From Portulaca oleracea (Eukaryota; Streptophyta; Magnoliopsida; Caryophyllales; Portulacaceae), in NCBI GenBank assembly GCA_029582165.1, contig CM055872.1, forward strand, positions 51,858,695 to 51,922,694: a stretch of DNA of 64,000 nt, read 5' to 3'. Positions within the stretch are counted from its first letter, which is position 1. Every line of letters begins with the position of its first letter. The position numbers and the translations under genes are program-made. Under the pieces are notes generated by a model. That model was not told the DNA's origin, made no database searches, and saw only the letters and a list, made by a program, of their open reading frames with translations. Below, piece after piece: positions 57,600 to 64,000 of this stretch.

Positions 57600-57990
57600 T
57601 GTGAGATATTTTTGGCGATAGCTACACTGCCCGCTTAACAAATTGGCAATCGAGGGTTCGTGATATGTGGTTCAATGAATTCAAGGCAAGTGTTTCATAC
57701 ATATTTATATATTTCTTAATCTATGATTGAAATTTGATAACTTATAGCGTTTACATGTGTAAATAATCTTTTATTGAAATTCTATTGGTGGGAGGACCAT
57801 GATGGCAAAGCCATCAGAGAAAGATTTGAATTTGTGGTTGGAAGTTATTAAAGGACACTTTTAGAGAAGTTCGAACAAAACCTGATACTTGCCCACAATG
57901 GCTAGATTCAATTAGTGAGGTGAGGATGATGGAGAAGATGATGTTGGCATACATGAGTGACATTCAACGGCTTCTTTGGCAAGGTTAATG
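57600..57990 (+). pseudogene. Degenerate En/Spm (Ptta)-type transposase fragment
   Basis: Broken frames contain VRDMWFNEFKA, then EDHDGKAIRERFEFVVGS and LKDTFREVRTKPDTCPQWLD. This pattern (Trp-rich NEFK, FE..., then R-P-x-W-L) is that of the plant En/Spm-associated Transposase_24 family. Several stops and frame changes interrupt it. It lies inside the CACTA near its right end, a fitting position. The assignment is by eye and moderate at best. Confidence 0.4.
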
Positions 57991-58289
57991 GACATCTTTA
58001 CTAGATGTATTATGTTACTATTGTGATTGACACTAGTAGAATGTGTTGTATGACCTATCTATGACTTGGGCTTATTTTGCTTTCATTTATGACTTAATAC
58101 ATGATTTTTGACTTAGATTTGATTTTTGTTGTGCAAACAAGAAACAATGGATATGAATCTCAGAGATGGTTTTTCACTTAAAGTGCGTACCATTGGTATT
58201 TATGGTGAACATATATTTTTCTAGATGTATATGTATGTATTTCATATATTAATACATTTAATTGTTTAGGTTTGAAACATGATTTTTAT
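57991..58289. other. CACTA internal DNA before the subterminal repeats
   Basis: AT-rich, with no coding potential and no repeat structure noticed until the GTGGGAAA motifs begin. Confidence 0.5.
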
Positions 58290-58620
58290 GATGTCACCAA
58301 TTTCCCACCAATATAAATGTATTGGGAAATTATCAATTATTTGTATGTAGAGCGCAAATTTCCCACTGAATTCCCACTAAAATAAGTAGGAAATCTATAT
58401 ACATTGGGAAAGTTCACACTAAAATGAATTGGGTGGGAAATTTCCCACGGACATATACAGAGGGAAGTTTCCCACTGAAGTGGATTCAGTGTGAAATTTC
58501 CCACCGCATTGGATACGGTGGGAAAGTTTCCAACAAATTTGAAGGAGCACATACGGTGGGTAAACAGTGGGAAATTTCCCACTGAAAACTATCGCGGTGG
58601 GAATTAGAGGTTTCCTACCT
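58290..58620. repeat. Right subterminal repeats of the CACTA, first part
   Basis: About fifteen GTGGGAAA/TTTCCCAC motifs in both directions, spaced 15-40 bp apart, match the left end. The array is cut by the copia element at 58621 and continues at 63586. Confidence 0.85.
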
Positions 58621-58911
58621 TGTGAAGATTTAAGGCCCAGTTTCAATTGTCAAAGCCCATTTTTGTTTCTTGGTGGCACATATTTCGTGGGACCAGCCTT
58701 CAGCCGGTCTTGTTTTTTTTGGTTCGGTTTTTTTTTTCTTTCTTTTTCTTTTCTTTCTTTCCTTCTTTCTTTCTTTCTTTCTTTCTTTTCTTTTCTCCTT
58801 CGTTCTTCTAGGTTCCTCAGATTGAGGATTTCCAGTTTTTGTATAAATATTGTTTCTTCTTCCTTTCCTTCATTAATAGAATTACAATTCAGTTTCAATC
58901 AGAAGTTCACA
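58621..58911 (+). repeat. 5' LTR of the copia element
   Basis: It has a long CTTT microsatellite (58735-58795), TATA box TATAAATAT (58842-58850) and end AAGTTCACA. It differs from the 3' LTR mainly around 58668-58710. Confidence 0.93.
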
Positions 58912-58923
58912 TGGTATCAGAGC
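58912..58923 (+). other. Primer-binding site, initiator tRNA-Met
   Basis: TGGTATCAGAGC lies directly after the LTR. Confidence 0.93.
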
Positions 58924-58959
58924 TCTAAGGGGCTATCCAACCTTCAATTTCAAGCTGCC

Positions 58960-60846
58960 ATGGTAGATCAATCAAAAGGGGTCTTTGTCCCAGATCCTTG
59001 CGATCCTCTGTACATCCATCCCTCAGATCAACCAGGGATGAGTTTGGTCGCCGAGCCTTGCTCCGGCGAAGATTTTGATACATGGAGGAGAAGCGCAAGT
59101 GTGGCCCTATCAGCAAAGAACAAACTAGGGTTCGTCGATGGAACCCTAGAAAGGCCGAAAGATTCGGACCCACGATTACCCTACTGGAAGAGGGGAAATG
59201 ACATGGTCCTTTCGTGGGTACTGAATTCACTGAAGAAAGAAATCAGGGACAGCGTTTTGTATTCGAACGTTGCTCGAGAACTATGGTTGGAGCTTGAAGA
59301 ACGATTTTCCCAAGCTAACAAAGCGAAGCTCTTCTCTGTTCAACAGAAGGTGGCCAGACTCAGTCAAGATACAATGGATATCGCCACATATTACACACGA
59401 GCCAAAAAGCTTTGGGAAGAAATTGGTGTCGTGAGTAACTTTCCATCATGCAAATGTGGTAAATGCAGTTGCCAACCCCAAATCAACAAACAATTCGAAT
59501 TGCATTTTGAAGAACAAAAGATTCTTCAATCTCTCATGGGATTAAATTCGAGCTACACAAACGTAAGAGGTAACATTCTTATGATGAGCAAATTACCCTC
59601 CCTAAATCAAATCTATTCGATTTTAACCCAAGAAGAAAGACAAAGACAGATCAAAGATTCCTTCGATCTGGGTGAGTCTTCCTCTTCATCCTTCCTTGCC
59701 AATAAAATTCAACAAAAAGCAGAAACTAATGCCCAGAAAATGGAAAAGAAAACCGAAGGAAAAAGGGGGGATTTATTTTGTACTCACTGTAAAAGGAATG
59801 GGCATTCAATTGAGAATTGTTGGAAGATTATTGGTTACCCTCCCAAGAATCGTGCCAGAAATCAAGACCAACGGGCACAAAACCAAACCTCCACGCAAAG
59901 TAGGGAGAACTGGAGAAGTGTTAATTCTGTTTGGGAGGAAAAAGGGAAGAGTTTTGAAGCTGGAAAGGTTTCAGACATGCAAACCAATGCCATTCCAAAC
60001 GTAAGCAAGGAACAGGCGAGGGAGATCTTGGAACAATTTTTGTCACATTTTCCTTCATCTTCCAGCAGAAACGTAGCTTCTGAAACAGAAGCTTCAGGTA
60101 TGAGTCTTTCATCTCCATTCATTTCCACAGTCAATGCCTACAATTCCCCTGTTAAAACTGATTGGATTTTGGATTCTGGTGCTAATAATCATATGTGTGG
60201 AAACCTGGACTTGATGTGTTCTGTTGAAAGTTTGGTCATGCCTGTTAAGGTTCTAATGTCGAATGGAGAAAATCTTGTTGTTAGGAAGAAAGGAAAGATG
60301 AAGTTAACCAGAAACATTATATTGAACAATGTTTTGTTTGTTCCTGGTTTTAAGTTCAATTTGTTATCCGTTAATGCCTTATGTGATCAACTTGGTTGTG
60401 AGATTACTTTCAATAAAAGTGAATGTTTGATGCAGGGCCATTCATCCAAGAAGCAAATGGTTCTTGGTAGGGAGAACAACGGGCTGTATTTCTTGAATGA
60501 AAAAAAGTTGAATGATGATTGTGATAATGTGAATAATAGTGTTTTGATAGATAGTGATGTAATTCTTGCTTCTGTAAGTGGTAATGAGTGGCATAAACGA
60601 TTGGGTCATGTATCGAGAGACAAATTGAAATTGTTGCCCTTGGACATTCATGTATTGGATTTGGAAAATTGTGATGCTTGCTACAAAGCAAAACAGACAT
60701 GTATTCCCTTTCATAGAAGTTCTATCTCTACTTCTAAATGCTTTGAACTTATACATGTTGATACTTGGGGTCCATATCATGTTGCTACTCCCTTCGGCCA
60801 TAAATATTTTCTTACTATTGTTGATGATTTTTCTAGAAGTACTTAG
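58960..60846 (+). pseudogene. Copia gag-protease-integrase N-terminal part
   Basis: The start ATG is at 58960 (MVDQSKGVFVPDPCDPLYIH). The gag domain has DTWRRSASVALSAKNKLGFV and WVLNSLKKEIRDSVLYSNVA, and a CCHC knuckle reads CTHCKRNGHSIENC. Protease has WILDSGANNHMCGN. The integrase zinc region reads EWHKRLGHVSRDKLKLL...CDACYKAKQ, and the first catalytic Asp is in HVDTWGP, the second region beginning FLTIVDDFSRST. A TAG at 60844 ends the frame; the next codons continue the integrase core in the same frame, so a single base change is the likely cause. Confidence 0.92.
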
Positions 60847-63298
60847 ACTCATCTTATGTCTACAAAACATGAGACTTTTGGTCTAATACAAAGTTTTATA
60901 AGTTTTGAAAAAAATCAATTTGATGCAAAAGTCAAAAGAATTAGATCTGAAAATGCCCTTGAAATAGGAAAAAACAATCTAGCAATTGAATACTTTAGAA
61001 AAAGGGGCATTTCACATGAAACTACTTGTGTTCAAAAAACCTCAACAAAATGGGGTTGTGGAAAGAAAACATCGACATCTGTTAGAAGTAGCTAGGGCTT
61101 TAATGTTTCAGTCTGGTATGCCTTTAAAATTTTGGGGTGAAAGTGTGTTAACCGCAACTTATCTTATTAATAGAATGCCTTCACCTTTGCTCAATAATGA
61201 AACCCCTTTTGAAAGGCTTTTTGGGAAGAAACCCGTTTATGATCATTTAAGAATCTTTGGGTGTCAGTGTTATGTTAGTACCCTTAAACAAGGGAGGAAT
61301 AAATTTCAAGAAAGTGCGGAAAAATGTGTTTTTGTGGGTTATCCTCAGGGCAAGAAAGCTTATAAGTTGTTTTCTTTAGAAACTAATAGAATTATCCTTT
61401 CAAGAGATGTTGTCTTCCAAGAAAATATATTTCCGTTCAAAGAAAAATCCAATATGGATTCTACTACATGTAAAAAGGATGATGCTACATATAATGATTT
61501 CAGCTTTTATGACCAAAGTAATCTCTCTGATAATAGAAATGAGACTGAAGAAAGGAATTATGATTCGGAAAATAACACTCTTAAAAATGTTGAAATTAGA
61601 AAGTCAATGAGAACTCACAAACCGCCTGGTTATTTGAAGGATTATGAAACATGCTTTTCTTGTGTGACTAATCTTTATCATATGCCCGAAGTATTTTCTT
61701 TTGGTGCTAACAGTGATGCAGGTATAAGTACTTATTTAGACACCCATGAACCTCATTCTTATGAGGAAGCTAATGATCATCCAGGATGGAGGAAGGCTAT
61801 GGAACAAGAGCTTAAAGCTCTTTATGATACTAATACTTGGGAGGTAGTAAGTCTTCCAAAAGGTAGAAAACCAATTGGTAGCAAGTGGGTTTATAAGGTA
61901 AAGCATAAAGCCGATGGTAGTATTGAAAGGTTAAAAGCTAGACTTGTTGTTAGGGGATTTACTCAAAAAGCTGGAATTGATTATGATGAGACTTTTTCTC
62001 CTGTGGTAAGAATGACCACAATAAGAACCTTAATGTCGGTAGCTGTGAAAAGGGGTTGGGATCTCTTTCAATTAGACATAAACAATGCTTTTCTTCATAG
62101 GGATCTTCATGAAGATATCTTTATGAAGGTACCCAAGGGAGTTTATACTGATGTTCCTGATGCAGTTTGTAAGTTGAAAAAATCTTTGTATGGTTTAAAA
62201 CAAGCATCAAGACAATGGTATGCCAAGTTAACGGAGGTTCTTTACAAGAGAGGTTATAAGCATTCTGAAAATGATTATTCTCTTTTTTACAAAAAGACCA
62301 AAGATAAAGTGATATTTTTAGCAGTTTATGTTGATGACATTTTGATGATAGGTGATGATATTGAAGAAATGGAATCTTTGAAAATGTTTTTGGATAAGAC
62401 GTTTAAAATTAAAGATCTTGGTATTGCAAAATTCTTTCTTGGGATGGAGATCATTAAAGTTCCAGATGGTTTGGTTTTAACTCAGAAAAAGTTTGCTAAA
62501 GAAATGATTCAAGAATTTGGAGTTAATGATTTAAAAACGGTTGTTTCTCCTATGGACTTAAATGTTAAACTTTCTATAGATACTGGAACACCGATATCCG
62601 ATCCTTCTTTGTTTAGAAGATTAATAGGAAAATTGAATTTTTTGGTTAATACTAGGCCTGACATAGCTTTTTATGTTCAGCATTTAAGCCAATACCTAAA
62701 AAAACCAACGGATTTACATTGGAATGCTGCTATACATGTTTTAAAATATTTAAAAGGTAATCCAGATTTGGGGATAATGTTACATAAAGATAATAATTTT
62801 GAATTACAAGGGTATAGTGATTCTCACTGGGGTGCTTGTAAGCACAGTAGACGATCTGTTAGTGGTTTTGTTATTTTCCTTGGGAAAACTTTGATATCGT
62901 GGAAATCTAAAAAACAACCGGTAGTCTCTCTTTCTTCTGCTGAGGCTGAGTATAGGAGTCTCAGGAGACTTGTTGCAGAATTAGCTTGGCTAAGTCGTTT
63001 ACTTAATGAATTTCAGGTAAAATCCATAACGCCAATTCCTGTCAAATGTGATAGTCAGGCGGCGATCTATATAGCTCGGAATCCTGTTTTTCATGAAAGA
63101 ACGAAGCACGTCGAGATTGATTGTCATTTTGTGAGAGACAAGGTTGTAGACGGATTAATTTCGCTCCAACATGTTCCGACGAGGTCTCAGCTTGCAGATG
63201 TGATGACCAAAGCGTTGCCAGGTGTCCAGCATCAAGAAGTTTTGGACAAATTGGGCTGTTTTCCAACTGCCAATTTGAGGGGGGGTGTGAAGATTTAA
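60847..63298 (+). pseudogene. Copia integrase C-terminal part, reverse transcriptase and RNase H
   Basis: It continues the frame to about 61035, where one extra A in an A run shifts it. From there 61036-63298 is open. Integrase ends with KPQQNGVVERKHRHLLEVAR, carrying the catalytic Glu, and FGCQCYVSTLKQGRNKF. RT holds WVYKVKHKADGSIERLKARL, FSPVVRMTTIRTLMSVAV, QLDINNAFLHRDLHEDIFMK, SLYGLKQASRQWYAKL and the catalytic VYVDDILMIGDD. RNase H holds GYSDSHWGACKHSRRSVSGF, LSSAEAEYRSL and HVEIDCHFVRDKV. The stop lies 13 bases into the 3' LTR. Confidence 0.93.
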
Positions 63299-63580
63299 GG
63301 CCCAGTTTCAATTGTCAAAGCCCATTTTTGTTTACTGGGCTGGCCTGGCTGTTTCGTGGGACCGCGGTTCAGGCCGCCGATCTTGTTTTTTTTGGTTCGG
63401 TTTTTTCTTTCTTTCTTTTTCTTTTCTTTCTTTCCTTCTTTCTTTCTTTCTTTCTTTTCTTTTCTTCTTTGTTCTTCTGGGTTCCTCAGATTGAGGATTT
63501 CCAGTTTTTGTATAAATATTGTTTCTTCTTCCTTTCCTTCATTAATAGAATTACAATTCAGTTTCAATCAGAAGTTCACA
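63286..63580 (+). repeat. 3' LTR of the copia element
   Basis: It follows the G-rich polypurine tract and matches the 5' LTR, including the CTTT microsatellite and TATA box (63511-63519). Confidence 0.93.
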
Positions 63581-63585
63581 TACCT

Positions 63586-63701
63586 CACTTTCACTCATTG
63601 CTTCATTCGGTGGGAAAACAATGGGAGATGCTCATTTCTCACTGAATGTGGCCTATTTCCCACTGAATTTTCAGTGGGAAATGAGTTGTTTTCTAGTAGT
63701 G
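63586..63701. repeat. Right terminus of the CACTA
   Basis: The subterminal array continues (CGGTGGGAAAACAATGGG, TTTCCCACTGAATTTTCAG) and runs into the terminal repeat ending CTAGTAGTG at 63701. The ATG duplication follows at 63702-63704. Confidence 0.88.
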
Positions 63702-63704
63702 ATG

Positions 63705-63788
63705 TAACCTACGGCCCTCACTAAGCCAAGGGGCGTCACCAAATAAAGAGAGGGGACCACACATTAACTAGGTAAACAATAAAAGAGT
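63705..63788 (+). mobile_element. Athila-like relic, right continuation
   Basis: TAACCTACGGCCCTCACTAA matches the sequence type at about 39075-39100 of the intact Athila (CATCACCTCCGGCCCTCACC), exactly where the left piece at 25159 leaves off. Joining the two sides gives a continuous alignment. Confidence 0.75.
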
Positions 63789-64000
63789 CACTACAACAAA
63801 AGTGGTCTATTGTAACACTAACTATAGCAACATTTGAAACAAGTGTTACGATAGAGTATCTATAACAACACTTGATAAAAATGTTGCAGAAGATATAACC
63901 TAATGTAACATTTTTTCACAAGTGTTACCTAAAGCTAGCTATTGTAACAGTTTTTTTTTTTTAAAAAAAAAGTTGAATTCAGTTGAGGGTGTATTTGCCA
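63789..64000. mobile_element. Start of a second CACTA element (runs out of the window)
   Basis: CACTACAACAAAAGTGG is a typical CACTA terminus. It is followed by subterminal repeats TGTAACACT / AGTGTTACG / AAGTGTTACC in both directions through 63940. The motif differs from the GTGGGAAA motif of the large CACTA, so this is a different family. A T/A run lies at 63948-63972. The other end and the target duplication lie outside. Confidence 0.75.

Larger units (their letters stand above)
58621..63580 (+). mobile_element. Ty1/copia retrotransposon in the CACTA right end
   Basis: LTRs are 58621-58911 (291 bp) and 63286-63580 (295 bp). They start TGTGAAG and end TTCACA. The target duplication TACCT is at 58616-58620 and 63581-63585. 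The initiator tRNA-Met primer site TGGTATCAGAGC is at 58912-58923, and the polypurine tract TTGAGGGGGGG at 63275-63285. The single polyprotein order gag, protease, integrase, RT, RNase H is that of Ty1/copia. It is nearly intact, with one stop and one frameshift. Confidence 0.95.
25160..63701. mobile_element. CACTA (En/Spm) DNA transposon, 38.5 kb with nested insertions
   Basis: The left end reads CACTACTAGAAACAGCTC and the right end, reversed, CACTACTAGAAAACAACTC. Both continue into CATTTC and CCCACTG/ACACTG phrases, giving a terminal inverted repeat of about 28 bp. Flanking triplets are both ATG (25157-25159 and 63702-63704), the 3-bp duplication expected for CACTA elements. Both ends carry subterminal arrays of GTGGGAAA/TTTCCCAC. 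The disrupted Athila relic aligns across the empty site, which confirms the borders independently. Removing the Athila composite and copia inserts leaves about 11 kb. That still includes two Tat-type 3' ends, a TBL gene fragment and a decayed transposase piece. No intact transposase is present, so it is non-autonomous. Confidence 0.9.

Overview
The window is nuclear DNA from a flowering plant, probably a eudicot; the species cannot be told from the sequence. It holds one ordinary host gene with plant-type introns. The rest is a deeply nested retrotransposon and DNA-transposon cluster of the kind found in large plant genomes. No bacterial features, CRISPR arrays, rRNA genes or tRNA genes were seen.

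0-6.4 kb: a complete minus-strand gene for an FLX-LIKE 2 (FLXL2/FLL2) coiled-coil protein. It has four coding exons behind a 5'-UTR intron, and the exons join in frame to 428 codons. 6.4-7.8 kb is AT-rich intergenic DNA.

7.8-20.7 kb: one LINE on the minus strand, bounded by a 12-bp target duplication (7799-7810 and 20726-20737). It is split by a Ty3/gypsy element with about 3-kb LTRs (8512-17962, minus strand, Tekay/Del-like integrase, tRNA-iMet primer site). That element keeps part of integrase and an unrecognised 192-residue ORF, but no protease or reverse transcriptase was seen.

20.7-25.2 kb: intergenic DNA, then the 3' portion of an old Athila-like element (env-like ORF and downstream non-coding blocks). 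A CACTA transposon landed in this relic. Its ends are at 25160 and 63701, with matching CACTACTAG termini and a 3-bp ATG duplication, so it now spans 38.5 kb.

Inside the CACTA: (1) the 3' end and LTR of a Tat-type element (LTR A, 27312-51093), itself split by (2) a full-length Athila-lineage element (27819-50152, 5-bp duplication GAGAG) with gag, protease, RT, RNase H, integrase and env-like regions, all carrying stops or frameshifts; whose 3' LTR is split by (3) a gag-only Ogre/Tat-like element (40227-49396, 5-bp duplication CTTAG). To the right lie (4) a second Tat-type 3' end with four stacked tandem arrays and LTR C (51094-55055), (5) a captured fragment of a TRICHOME BIREFRINGENCE-LIKE (TBL) gene at 56.4-56.8 kb, (6) a degenerate En/Spm-type transposase fragment near 57.6-58.0 kb, and (7) a Ty1/copia element (58621-63580, 5-bp duplication TACCT) in the right subterminal region of the CACTA. 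After the CACTA the Athila relic resumes for about 85 bp, and a second CACTA begins at 63789 and runs out of the window.

The elements do not form a pathway. What links them is order of insertion, which the nested target duplications fix: relic, then CACTA; within the CACTA, LTR A, then Athila, then the Ogre-like element, with copia separately. The most unusual shared property is that several unrelated families carry many copies of their own short GC-rich palindrome in and around the LTRs. Sites, breaks and lineages were read by eye; no alignments or database searches were run.
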